From Maridesulfovibrio salexigens DSM 2638 (GTDB lineage Bacteria > Desulfobacterota > Desulfovibrionia > Desulfovibrionales > Desulfovibrionaceae), in assembly GCF_000023445.1 (NCBI RefSeq), contig NC_012881.1, forward strand, positions 191,501-255,500: a stretch of 64,000 bases of DNA. The letters are read 5' to 3'. Numbering within the stretch: position 1 is the first letter of the stretch; each line of letters begins with the position of its first letter. The translations under genes were made by a program, and so were the position numbers. Under the pieces are notes generated by a model. It had not been told where the DNA came from, did no database searches, and saw only the letters and a list, made by a program, of their open reading frames with translations. Below, piece by piece: positions 7,599 to 15,652 of this stretch.

Positions 7599-8771
7599 CT
7601 AGTCTTCAGTAGTCAGCTGGCCGGTTTCGCGCTTAACGTCTGTGGCAATCTTGTAAAGGAATGTCAGAGTCAGCGCGCCGAGTGCGTAAACCATGAATGA
7701 AATCATGAGCTCTTTACCGGTGGGCCAGTAAACAGTGACTTCATTGAAGGGGTTCGGTGTGAAACCACCGATCAGCAGGCCGAGACCCTTATCAATCCAG
7801 GTTGCGATAACGAGGATAGCGAGGGACCAGGGCAGCAGCTTCTGGTTGTAACGCAGTTTGGGCGGAATGAGCAGCGCGAGGCTAAGAATAGCAAAGGTTG
7901 CTGCAGTCCACATCCAGGGCACGAGCTCGGTATGGCCGTGTTCACCTGCGAACAGGTAGACCAGAGAGTGCATGTGTCCGGGCATATTGGAGTAGAATGC
8001 GGTGAATACTTCAAGCAGGAAGAAGAAGACGTTCACGCACATTGCGTAAGTGATAATAGTTGTGAGAGTTCCGATTGCGCCTTTGCCGGGCTCGTACTTG
8101 GTGATCTTGCGCACGAGGAAAACCACGAGCAGCAGGATAGCAGGACCGGAGCAGAACGCAGATGCCAGGAAGCGGGCAGCCAGGATGGCGGTGAGCCAGT
8201 AGTGGCGGCCGGGCAGACCGGCATACAGGAACGCGGTAACGGTGTGGATGGAGAATGCCCATACGATGGAGGTGTATACCAGAGGCTTAACCCATTTAGG
8301 ATGGGATACGCGCTGGCGGTCACACTCAAGGCAGGTCCAGCCGATTACAACGTTCAGGATCAGATATCCGTTCAGAACGATCATATCCCAGAAGAGGATA
8401 GAGTTCGGAGTCGGATGGAAGATGATGTTCAGCATACGCTGGGGCTGTCCAATGTCGACGATGATGAAACCGAGACACATGACAACGGCAGCGATAGCCA
8501 TGAATTCACCCATAATTACCATGCCTTTGAACTTCTTGTAATGATGGAAGTAGTAAGGCAGTACGATCATAACACCGGATGCAGCGAGACCGACAAGGTA
8601 GGTGAACTGTGCAATATAGAAACCCCAGGAAACATCACGGTTAAGACCGGTGATGGTCATCCCTTCCTGAAGCTGAGTCAGATATGTGCAGAAACCGGCA
8701 CCGATAATGAGCAGCAGGAAACCAATCCAAGCCCAGTATTTCGGTCCGCCTTTAAAAGCTTTTTCGAGCAT
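7599..8771 (-). CDS. dsrP: DsrP, NrfD-like quinone-interacting membrane subunit
   Basis: Integral membrane subunit of the DsrMKJOP complex, which exchanges electrons between menaquinone, the periplasm and the cytoplasmic sulfite-reduction cycle. The 390 residues contain about ten hydrophobic helices, beginning WAWIGFLLLIIGAGF and ending in FMVYALGALTLTFLY, as in the NrfD/PsrC family, with no cofactor motifs. It is the last gene of the operon and lies 14 bases after dsrO. The identification rests on family plus gene order. Confidence 0.93.
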   Translation of the reverse strand: MLEKAFKGGPKYWAWIGFLLLIIGAGFCTYLTQLQEGMTITGLNRDVSWGFYIAQFTYLVGLAASGVMIVLPYYFHHYKKFKGMVIMGEFMAIAAVVMCLGFIIVDIGQPQRMLNIIFHPTPNSILFWDMIVLNGYLILNVVIGWTCLECDRQRVSHPKWVKPLVYTSIVWAFSIHTVTAFLYAGLPGRHYWLTAILAARFLASAFCSGPAILLLVVFLVRKITKYEPGKGAIGTLTTIITYAMCVNVFFFLLEVFTAFYSNMPGHMHSLVYLFAGEHGHTELVPWMWTAATFAILSLALLIPPKLRYNQKLLPWSLAILVIATWIDKGLGLLIGGFTPNPFNEVTVYWPTGKELMISFMVYALGALTLTFLYKIATDVKRETGQLTTED

Positions 8772-8785
8772 ATCAGGCTTCCCCC

Positions 8786-9565
8786 CTAAATGATGTAGTA
8801 AACGCCGGGCTCAGTGCCTGCGGTCGGTTTTCTACGGATGGTGAAGTTCTCACGCAGGGCCTTTCTCACGTTGGAGTTGGGATCCTGCAGATCGCCGAAG
8901 ATGATCGCGCCAGCGGATTTTTCCACACATGCAGGCATTTCTCCTACAGCGAGACGCTCAACACAGAAGTTGCATTTTTCAACTACGCCGCGCATGCGAG
9001 TGGGGAACTTCTCATTGATCTTGTCCATATCCATGTGGAGTCTGGGATCACTGAAGTTAAAGCTACGTGCGCCGTAGGGGCAACCAGTCATACAATAACG
9101 GCAGCCGATGCAGCGGTGGTAGTCCATGGCAACGATGCCGTCAGGGCGCTTGAAAGTCGCCTTGGTGGGGCAAACGCGTACACATGAAGGAGACTCGCAA
9201 TGGTTGCAGAGTAAGGGGAATCTGTGTGTTTCTTGAGCTTCAGAAGGAAAGTTATTCACCTGTTCAGGGAATACTTCACCGTAAGTACCGGACCACAACC
9301 ACTTGATTTCCTCATCGGAGTCGATTTTGGGAACGTTGTGGAAGTGGTGGCATGCTTCAGCCAGAGATTCAATTGCTTCTTCAGTATTAATTTTGCGGGT
9401 GTCAATTACCATCGCCCAGCGCTTAGCATGGATGGCATTGTCGTTCACTGCTGCGTGAGCTCCACCGCTGGGTCCACCGGATGCCATAACGGCGGTGGGT
9501 GCGATGCAGAGTCCGGCAGCGGAAAGGCCTGCAAACTTAAGGAAGTTTCTTCTACTCTGTTTCAT
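8786..9565 (-). CDS. dsrO: DsrO, periplasmic ferredoxin-like subunit
   Basis: Four-cluster type Fe-S protein that would carry electrons between the DsrJ cytochrome and DsrP. The 259 residues start with a twin-arginine signal (SRRNFLKFAG) followed by a hydrophobic run ending near AVMASG, so it is exported folded. Cysteine groups include CNHCESPSCVRVC, CIGCRYCMTGC and CNFCVERL with a later Cys. The ATG overlaps the dsrJ stop region on the minus strand, indicating coupling. Confidence 0.94.
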   Translation of the reverse strand: MKQSRRNFLKFAGLSAAGLCIAPTAVMASGGPSGGAHAAVNDNAIHAKRWAMVIDTRKINTEEAIESLAEACHHFHNVPKIDSDEEIKWLWSGTYGEVFPEQVNNFPSEAQETHRFPLLCNHCESPSCVRVCPTKATFKRPDGIVAMDYHRCIGCRYCMTGCPYGARSFNFSDPRLHMDMDKINEKFPTRMRGVVEKCNFCVERLAVGEMPACVEKSAGAIIFGDLQDPNSNVRKALRENFTIRRKPTAGTEPGVYYII

Positions 9566-9942
9566 TATTTAGCCTCCTTGGGAGGTACGTGGCAATCCCA
9601 GCAGTAGGGAGTTACACTCGCATCAACGTGGCACTTGTCGCAGAACTGTTCCTTGCTGGTGTGGCACTGCATACAGGTGTTCTGAAGGCTGATGGTGTAT
9701 TTATCGCCTTTAGCACTGATGTAGGTTCTTTTGCCTTCGCGAAGAGCCATATCTCTCCACTCGTCAAGAAGCTTCATGTGGTTCTCACGCATGTTCTGGG
9801 TGGGAGCAACACAGATTTTAGCATTCTTGGGCAGTTCTACCTTGGGCTCTTCATAGCTTCCGCCGATGTTGAACCAGAAAGGCATGGACACCAGGCCGAG
9901 GAAGATAACCAGTCCGGTTATAATTTTTCCACCGTAGTGCAT
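9565..9942 (-). CDS. dsrJ: DsrJ, triheme cytochrome c
   Basis: Small periplasmic cytochrome of the Dsr membrane complex. The 125 residues have an N-terminal hydrophobic segment (ITGLVIFLGLVSMPFWF) that probably anchors it, and three heme sites CMQCH, CDKCH and CWDCH in the C-terminal half. A lone Cys in AKICVAPT is a candidate for the unusual His/Cys heme ligation known for this family. It sits between dsrK and dsrO with only three bases after dsrK. Strong call by heme count and position. Confidence 0.94.
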   Translation of the reverse strand: MHYGGKIITGLVIFLGLVSMPFWFNIGGSYEEPKVELPKNAKICVAPTQNMRENHMKLLDEWRDMALREGKRTYISAKGDKYTISLQNTCMQCHTSKEQFCDKCHVDASVTPYCWDCHVPPKEAK

Positions 9943-9945
9943 GAT

Positions 9946-11553
9946 TTAACCCTCCTTCCCGGGCAGAGGATTGAAACGAAGGTCTGTTTCCCTTTCTTTT
10001 TCGCCGTCAAGGATGAGAGCGTTACCAACCAGTTCGTGAACACCGCAGACGTCTACGCCGGGTGCCCAGTAGTTGGCCAGGGGAAGCAGGGTTGCACGGT
10101 CGATAGCGCAGATGCAGGAAAGCATGTTTACATCGTGCTCTTCCTGAACGGCTTTCAGTGCGTTACCGCGAGGCAGACCGCCGCGCATACGGATTTCCAT
10201 GATTTCGTCAGTGTTAAGGCCGGAACCGCCAGCGCAGCAGAATGTTTGCTCACGGATGGTCTGTTCGGGCATTTCAAAGAAGTTTTTAACAACGTTCTTA
10301 ATGACGTAACGAGGCTCATCCATGAGGCCCATGGCGCGAGCAGGGTTACAGGAATCGTGGAAGGTTGCACGGATATGGTCGTTTCTGCTGGGATCAAGCT
10401 TCAGTTTGTTGTGCTTGAGCAGGTCAGCAGTAAACTCAGTGATGTGAACCATCTTGGTCTGGCGTGCGTTTTCGAACACGGTACCGGTGATGGGGTTCAC
10501 GGGAACTTCAAGGTTGTTCGCCGGACCGTTCATGGTATCCATGTACTGGTTGATAACACGCCACATGTGCCCGCACTCACCGCCGAGAATCCATTTTGCT
10601 CCGAGGCGATCCGCTTCGGCGTACATCTTAGCGTTCAGTTTCTTCATCATATCAGCAGAGGTGAAGAGACCGAAGTTACCGCCTTCAGATGCGTAGGTGG
10701 ACAGGGTGTAGTCAAGACCGATGTGATCGAACAGCATCAGGTAACCCATGAAGGTATAGATGCCGGGATCAGCGAAAACGTCACCGGAAGGAGTGATGAA
10801 GATAACTTCATGACCCTTTTCGTTGATGGGTACGTTCAGGCGTTTACCGGTTATTTCTTCGATATCGTCAACCATGAAGTCAACGATGTCTTTGAATGCG
10901 TGGGGCTGGATACCGAGGTGGTTACCTGTACGGTTACAGTTGGAAACCGGCTCGAGAATCCAGTTGATGTTCACACCGCAGAGGTGCAGCAGTTCACGTG
11001 CCATCATGGTGATTTCCGCTGTGTCGATACCGTAAGGGCAGAACAGGGAACAACGACGGCACTCTGTGCACTGGTAGAAGTAAATGAACCATTCTTTGAG
11101 AACATCTTCGGTCATAACCCTGGACCCGGTGAGGGTGCTGAGGATTTTACCGGCCATGGTGAAGTCCTTGCGGTAGATGGAACGCATAAGTTCCGCACGC
11201 AGGACGGGCATGTTCTTGGGATCACCGGAACCGATGAAGAAGTGGCATTTGTCTGCACAAGCACCACAGCGAACACAGATGTCCATGAATACTTTCAGTG
11301 AACGATACTTATCGAGTCTTTCCTTGAAACCTTCGTGAACGATGTCCTGCCAGTTTTCAGGAAGTTTCCAGTCAACGTCCTCGGGAGACCACTCGCGGGG
11401 GTTGGGGAAACCAAGATACTCGAGTTTTTCCGCTTTTGCGGGATAACACCAGTTGCCCGGAGAAGTATCTACCGGGGTGTCCATCCACCCAGTGGACGGC
11501 GGTGTATAATTAATGCTTTTAAAAAGCTCATCAGCTTTTGGGAGGTCAGCCAT
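9946..11553 (-). CDS. dsrK: DsrK, HdrD-like catalytic Fe-S subunit
   Basis: Cytoplasmic catalytic subunit related to heterodisulfide reductase HdrD, thought to act on the DsrC trisulfide during sulfite reduction. The 535 residues hold two [4Fe-4S] ferredoxin sites, CVRCGACADKC near 90 and CTECRRCSLFC near 160, and CCG-type cysteines in the C-terminal half (a Cys in HDSCNPARAMG and the pair in TFCCAGGSG) for the special catalytic cluster. Gene order after dsrM is canonical. Confidence 0.95.
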   Translation of the reverse strand: MADLPKADELFKSINYTPPSTGWMDTPVDTSPGNWCYPAKAEKLEYLGFPNPREWSPEDVDWKLPENWQDIVHEGFKERLDKYRSLKVFMDICVRCGACADKCHFFIGSGDPKNMPVLRAELMRSIYRKDFTMAGKILSTLTGSRVMTEDVLKEWFIYFYQCTECRRCSLFCPYGIDTAEITMMARELLHLCGVNINWILEPVSNCNRTGNHLGIQPHAFKDIVDFMVDDIEEITGKRLNVPINEKGHEVIFITPSGDVFADPGIYTFMGYLMLFDHIGLDYTLSTYASEGGNFGLFTSADMMKKLNAKMYAEADRLGAKWILGGECGHMWRVINQYMDTMNGPANNLEVPVNPITGTVFENARQTKMVHITEFTADLLKHNKLKLDPSRNDHIRATFHDSCNPARAMGLMDEPRYVIKNVVKNFFEMPEQTIREQTFCCAGGSGLNTDEIMEIRMRGGLPRGNALKAVQEEHDVNMLSCICAIDRATLLPLANYWAPGVDVCGVHELVGNALILDGEKERETDLRFNPLPGKEG

Positions 11554-11611
11554 GTCAACTCCTCATCAAAAGATATTTAAGGTCTGTCCGGCATAGGTCT
11601 TATAAGACGCT

Positions 11612-12607
11612 CTATGCCTTTTTTTCCACCGGGAGACCCGCTTCAATCATTGCTTCCCTGAACTCATCTTCATAAGCCTCATAGCTGTGGGGCTTGATGT
11701 TAGGATCGTTCCAGGGGTTCTCGTGATGGTTGATACGGGTATCGTTGGGCATGTTCCTTGTGGGAGACAGGAATACGCCGCCCGCATGCATCAGCTTACT
11801 AAAGGGGAAGTAAACCAGCAGCACACACACGAGGAAGAGGTGGATGTAGAACACCACGCTCACACCTGCGGGAATAACGGGGCTGAAGGTTACAAGACCC
11901 ATAGTCAGCTTCTTGATGGCCATAATGTCTACGTGCTCAAAGTAGCGCATGTAGATGCCGGAAAGGGCGATGCCGATGATGAGAAGCAGCGGGAAGTAGT
12001 CGGTTACCAGAGAGATGTAACGCAGTTTGGGATCCTGAAGTCTGCGGCTGAGCAGGAAGCCGAGGCCGGCAAGAATCAGGAGGTCTGACATGTACAGTCT
12101 GGGTACGCCGAGCTGCATGATACCGTCGATCATTTCCACGAAGCCGATGCAAGCAGGCACGGGTTCGAAGAAGAGTCTCATGTGCCTGATCACGATGAGC
12201 AGGAATGAGTAGTGGAAGAGCAGGGAAAACAGCCACAAAAATTTAGATGAGGCGTAAGTTACTCTTCCGTCCCTGAGTTCTACTTTGGTGTTCCTGAAGA
12301 GGGAACGAAAGCAACAGATCTCAAGAACCATACGGATAAAAGTTTGACCCGGGGTCACGGGGTTGTCAAAGCGGTCATGCTGGATAAAATCCAGAGACTT
12401 CTGCTGTCCGCCCGTGGTCGGGATACGGAAAGGAACCGGGCTTTTTGCCCAGCCGATAATCCGGTTGGCAAAGCCTACCAGAAATACGGCAACTGCTACA
12501 TACGGTAACAGAGTGCCGAACAGTCCTGCCATGTGTGCTGTACCTACTCCGAAGAGTGCGATGAGCACCAGGGCAAAAACTAAAACGAGTGAGTACAAAG
12601 CGTTCAT
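11612..12607 (-). CDS. dsrM: DsrM, cytochrome b subunit
   Basis: NarI/HdrE-like membrane diheme cytochrome b that would oxidise menaquinol and pass electrons to DsrK. The 331 residues include about six hydrophobic helices, with histidines in LLFHYSFLLIVIRHMR and in YIHLFLVCVLLVYF plus FSKLMH as likely heme ligands, and a soluble C-terminal tail. The start has GAGGTGAAGG just upstream. It opens the core of the operon and follows the RsbRD-like gene by 47 bases. Confidence 0.94.
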   Translation of the reverse strand: MNALYSLVLVFALVLIALFGVGTAHMAGLFGTLLPYVAVAVFLVGFANRIIGWAKSPVPFRIPTTGGQQKSLDFIQHDRFDNPVTPGQTFIRMVLEICCFRSLFRNTKVELRDGRVTYASSKFLWLFSLLFHYSFLLIVIRHMRLFFEPVPACIGFVEMIDGIMQLGVPRLYMSDLLILAGLGFLLSRRLQDPKLRYISLVTDYFPLLLIIGIALSGIYMRYFEHVDIMAIKKLTMGLVTFSPVIPAGVSVVFYIHLFLVCVLLVYFPFSKLMHAGGVFLSPTRNMPNDTRINHHENPWNDPNIKPHSYEAYEDEFREAMIEAGLPVEKKA

Positions 12608-12654
12608 CTACCTTCACCTCGCTTATACGTTTGGCTTCCTTGGGAAGCCGGCCA

Positions 12655-13185
12655 CTACACCTGTCCGGCCCCTTTGGCCGAAGCGTCCTCGATTTTGTTG
12701 ACCCGCCGAAGGAGCATATGATGAGATCTTTTGACCTCTTCAATTCTCATTTGCGCAATCAAATCCCTATTCTTGGTATAGATGTCGAACGCGATAAGTC
12801 CCAGATTGTCTATCCGGGCCTCAAACGCGAGCAACTCATCAAGTTTGCCTTCTTTTTTCAGTTCCTCCATGAACTCGTCTCTCAGGAGTTTCTTGAAAAG
12901 GAAGACAAAGCTTAAAGCTTTGGATGGTGCAAAATCCTGAACCGTTCTGATTTTGATCAGTTCCTCAAGGGACTTTGCAAGATCGTCGGCACTTTTCCAT
13001 TCAAGGATGAGGTCAAAAAGTTCGCCGGTGACCTTCTTGATGGTGACCCCGACAGGATTGGTAAACTGGTCTTTGTTCGATCTCCAAACTTCCTGTGTTT
13101 CCTTAGGATAGGAAGAAAGAACCAGATCATACCACTTAGCTGTAAGGTCTTCTTTTCTTTCCGACAATTTTTGTACAAGACTCAT
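12655..13185 (-). CDS. RsbRD-N-like protein leading the dsr operon
   Basis: 176 residues, predicted all-helical and soluble. The pattern LSERKEDLTAKWYDLVLSSYP plus later conserved FAPSKALSFVF resembles the RsbRD N-terminal domain found in stressosome sensors and some histidine kinases; no kinase or STAS domain follows. The same kind of gene precedes dsrMKJOP in other Desulfovibrio, so a role in assembly, sensing or regulation of the complex is plausible but unproven. I start it at the ATG at 13185, preceded by CAGGTAA; the reading to 13209 has no support. Confidence 0.72.
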   Translation of the reverse strand: MSLVQKLSERKEDLTAKWYDLVLSSYPKETQEVWRSNKDQFTNPVGVTIKKVTGELFDLILEWKSADDLAKSLEELIKIRTVQDFAPSKALSFVFLFKKLLRDEFMEELKKEGKLDELLAFEARIDNLGLIAFDIYTKNRDLIAQMRIEEVKRSHHMLLRRVNKIEDASAKGAGQV

Positions 13186-13285
13186 GTTTATTACCTGTAT
13201 TGTAAACAATAATAAATATCAGGCCGATGCACTTTTTTTATGCATGGTCCGAAAATAGAGTTTGGCTAGGAAAATAAGCCAAAAA

Positions 13286-13308
13286 TGTGAATTCTGTCAC
13301 ACTGTGAC
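13286..13308. promoter_or_regulatory. CRP/FNR-type operator upstream of the dsr operon
   Basis: TGTGAATTCTGTCACA (13286-13301) is an exact TGTGA-N6-TCACA palindrome, and an overlapping palindrome GTCACACTGTGAC covers 13296-13308. It lies about 100 bases before the RsbRD-like/dsr start and about 260 before sfsA. Family-level match only; the regulator is unknown. An additional hairpin TTTGGCT-AGCCAAA is at 13260-13282. Confidence 0.65.
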
Positions 13309-13561
13309 TAACAGGACGATATTCCAGATACCCAGTGATTCGTCAAGGGGTTTTAGGTCTTAGTCGGGCTATCAGATGGTATGAAAATCATTGTCAAACT
13401 AGGCATTTCAGCTTCATATTGTGGGGCTTTGCCGTGGATTGTGATTACTCAACCTTCCTCTATACGGGAAGCAACCCTCTTTGATACTTAGCTTTGTTGA
13501 TGCTAGTGAAAAAGTCCACCGTTGCGGTGTAGATCTCATCAGGTGCTCAAAGGAATGTAAA

Positions 13562-14281
13562 ATGTCAGAACCGTTAATTTTTTATCCGCAAGGTTGCTGT
13601 CGGGCAATTTTTATACGCCGTTACAAACGCTTCACAGTAGAAGCGATGCTTGATGGTGAGGTTGTCGGCGTCCATACGAACAATACCGGGTCCATGCTTG
13701 GGCTGTTGCGTGAAGGTCAGGAAATTTATATCTCCCCGGCCCAGAATCCTAATCGAAAGCTTAAGTGGACTCTCGAGGCGGTCATGCCGTTCGGGGAAAT
13801 GATCGGTGTTAATACCTCGGTGCCAAACAAAATGTTGCAACTGGCTTTTGAAGCAGGGCAGTTACCTGAAGCTGGCGGGTATACAGCTATCAAACGCGAG
13901 GCCAAAGTGGGCAACAGCCGTCTTGACGGACTGTTCACAGATGATTCCGGCAAACTTCCCAAGCTTTGGGTGGAATGCAAGAACGTTACGCTTGTTGAGG
14001 ATGACATTGCCTGCTTTCCGGATGCTCAGACTGAGCGCGGTCGCAAGCATCTGGTCGAGCTTATGGATCTTGCTGCAAAAGGAGATCGTGTCGCCTTATT
14101 CTTTTTTGTGCAACGCACTGACGGTAGTTGTTTCGGTCCCGCAGATTTTATTGATCCTGAGTACGCGGAGTTGTTTTACAAAGCCCTCGATGCTGGAGTT
14201 AAGTGCTGGGCATACGAAGCTGTTTTAAGTGAGCGGGGTATAGGAATCGGGCGGAAATTGCCGCTTGCCGCTTGTCGATAG
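13562..14281 (+). CDS. sfsA: SfsA family protein
   Basis: 239 residues matching the sugar fermentation stimulation protein family, which has an OB-fold N-terminal part and a nuclease-like C-terminal domain and binds DNA; its physiological role is poorly defined. Seen here are the N-terminal RRYKRFTVEAMLDGE, HTNNTGSMLGLL near 40, and the PD-(D/E)XK-like region SRLDGLF ... LWVECKNVTLVE near 130-145. The ATG at 13562 has AAAGGA upstream and matches the family start; the frame open from 13481 adds 27 unlikely residues. Monocistronic. Confidence 0.92.
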   Translation: MSEPLIFYPQGCCRAIFIRRYKRFTVEAMLDGEVVGVHTNNTGSMLGLLREGQEIYISPAQNPNRKLKWTLEAVMPFGEMIGVNTSVPNKMLQLAFEAGQLPEAGGYTAIKREAKVGNSRLDGLFTDDSGKLPKLWVECKNVTLVEDDIACFPDAQTERGRKHLVELMDLAAKGDRVALFFFVQRTDGSCFGPADFIDPEYAELFYKALDAGVKCWAYEAVLSERGIGIGRKLPLAACR

Positions 14282-14307
14282 GTTTTTAACCGTAGAGATA
14301 AAAACGT

Positions 14308-14349
14308 GGAAAGCCCCTGCATGCGAACGTTCGCATGCAGGGGCTTTCC
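14308..14349. repeat. 42-base perfect palindrome after sfsA
   Basis: Both 21-base halves (left half begins GGAAAGCCCCTGCATGCG) pair without mismatch and with no spacer, centred at AAC-GTT. The only T-run is inside the stem arm, so it is either an unusual bidirectional terminator or a cruciform-forming site. Confidence 0.85.
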
Positions 14350-14369
14350 GGCCTTGATGGTGTTGAAAT

Positions 14370-14417
14370 AGGGCGAGGCGTCCGGCACGGACCGGGTTAA
14401 TCCGGACCGGACGCCCT
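14370..14417. other. Strong GC-rich hairpin
   Basis: Arms AGGGCG-N3-CGTCCGG and CCGGACGCCCT pair around an inner CCGG-GTTAAT-CCGG hairpin. No T-run follows on the plus strand. Second of three hairpins between sfsA and the thioesterase gene. Confidence 0.7.
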
Positions 14418-14441
14418 AGGAGCAGGATGCCGAAATTTTTA

Positions 14442-14464
14442 GCCGGGAGGGTGGAGCTCCCGGC
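14442..14464 (-). terminator. Hairpin, possible terminator of the thioesterase gene
   Basis: GCCGGGAG / CTCCCGGC stem with a 7-nt loop. On the minus strand it is followed by TAAAAATTTCGG, so it could end transcription of the gene at 14572-15075, although the U-tract is imperfect. Confidence 0.5.
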
Positions 14465-14571
14465 CAGAAACCAGACTCGGAGTAGCTTGCAATCTGATGG
14501 TAGATGCAATCAGCACGGATTCGGCTGACTTCGGACGTAATCCGCACTATTCGAGCTGTGAATGATGAGAT

Positions 14572-15075
14572 TTATTCCTTGCTCCCGTTCTGTGCTGCTG
14601 ATGCGGTTTCCCGTATCCTTTCTTCTTTGCGCACAGCCCGTCGTTCCATGGCCTCTCTGTTGCGCCTGTGGTCCACACCGGTTTCTAAAAGCAGTGGTGG
14701 AACCGGGGAAGGTTTGCCGTTTTCCCCCATGGCAACAAATGTAAGATAGGCAGAGTTGGTATGCCTTATCTCACCGGTTAAAAGATTTTCAGCTTCAACC
14801 CGGACCCCGATTTCCATAGAGGTCCTACCCACCATATTCACATTTGCATGAAGGTTGATGAGTTCCCCTACATAAGCAGGACGGAGAAAATTCATGCGGT
14901 CGATGGATGCAGTTACCACCGGCTTGCGCGCGTGGCGCATGGCACAGGTAGCGGCTACCAGGTCCAGTTGTTTAAGCAGAACTCCGCCATGCAGATTCCC
15001 CGCCGGGTTGGTGTCCTGCGGCAGAACTCTGTAGGTCATTAAGGTTCTGCTTTCGCTGATTCTTTTAGGTTTCAT
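14572..15075 (-). CDS. Hotdog-fold acyl-CoA thioesterase
   Basis: 167 residues of the YciA/BACH acyl-CoA hydrolase type, which release CoA from fatty acyl-CoA in the cytoplasm. The core shows VLPQDTNPAGNLHGGVLLKQLD near 18-38, with the Asn/Asp and HGG catalytic region, then ASIDRMNFLRPAYVGELINLHA and GRTSMEIGVRV, all typical. The last 40 residues are charged and probably disordered. Single gene; substrate range unknown. Confidence 0.88.
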   Translation of the reverse strand: MKPKRISESRTLMTYRVLPQDTNPAGNLHGGVLLKQLDLVAATCAMRHARKPVVTASIDRMNFLRPAYVGELINLHANVNMVGRTSMEIGVRVEAENLLTGEIRHTNSAYLTFVAMGENGKPSPVPPLLLETGVDHRRNREAMERRAVRKEERIRETASAAQNGSKE

Positions 15076-15117
15076 AATGGCAACCCTGATCTATTCTGTT
15101 GTTTGCTGATGTCATTG

Positions 15118-15149
15118 TGTAATACAATTGTATAGCTTTTAGTATTACA
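15118..15149. promoter_or_regulatory. TGTAATAC boxes downstream of the 78-residue gene
   Basis: Contains TGTAATAC (15118-15125), its inverse GTATTACA (15142-15149) and the perfect palindrome ATACAATTGTAT (15122-15133). It lies between the convergent ends/starts of the thioesterase gene and the small gene, within the thioesterase promoter region. Confidence 0.5.
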
Positions 15150-15159
15150 GAGATAAAAT

Positions 15160-15396
15160 CTATTTGATTTTACCATACTCGACTCTGGCTTCCCATATCA
15201 TTTTGGCAATTCTCTTTCCTAAATCCAACTGCCTTGTCTTGATCAGGGCTTCCGCTGCTTCGCGGTTGCCTTCTTGCTTCAGCAAAGTGGCAGACTCCAA
15301 GTCTCTGAGATAGTTCTCAAATTCCCGGATCAGCTTGGAAAGATTAAGAGTTTCCAGCTCTAAGGGAACTCGTACTGATTTAACTTTTCTGCTCAT
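15160..15396 (-). CDS. Small hypothetical protein, possible ribbon-helix-helix regulator
   Basis: 78 residues, basic N-terminus MSRKVKSVRVPLELE followed by two predicted helices. The start resembles CopG/ribbon-helix-helix proteins, where a short strand precedes two helices, but the match is by eye only. The coding sequence is AT-richer than its neighbours and the flanks carry several TGTAATAC and TTGTA/TACAA palindromes, which would suit a self-regulating DNA-binding protein or an orphan antitoxin (inference). No toxin-like partner gene is adjacent. Confidence 0.55.
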   Translation of the reverse strand: MSRKVKSVRVPLELETLNLSKLIREFENYLRDLESATLLKQEGNREAAEALIKTRQLDLGKRIAKMIWEARVEYGKIK

Positions 15397-15460
15397 TTTG
15401 CCTGTTTTTACCTGTTGTGTTTGAGTCGGATATTACCGGTAAAAAGACAAATGTCAATAC

Positions 15461-15561
15461 ATTTGTAATACAAATAGAAACTAATTAAAACTTGTAGTGA
15501 ATAGATTTTAGAAATTTCCTTGAACGTAAATTGATTATTATTTGTTGTACAAATGTAATAC
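15461..15561. promoter_or_regulatory. TGTAATAC palindromes upstream of the 78-residue gene
   Basis: ATTTGTAATACAAAT (15461-15475) is a palindrome with a single central base; TTGTACAA (15545-15552) and another TGTAATAC (15554-15561) follow. The stretch 15397-15652 is strongly AT-rich and holds no gene; it probably contains the promoter of the small gene. Confidence 0.5.
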
Positions 15562-15652
15562 GAAAGTAATCAAAAAAATATCTTAATGGTAATAGAGCTG
15601 AAAAACAGCAGGTTGAATGTTGCTTGGAGGTCTTTTTTGAGATGGTTAAAAG

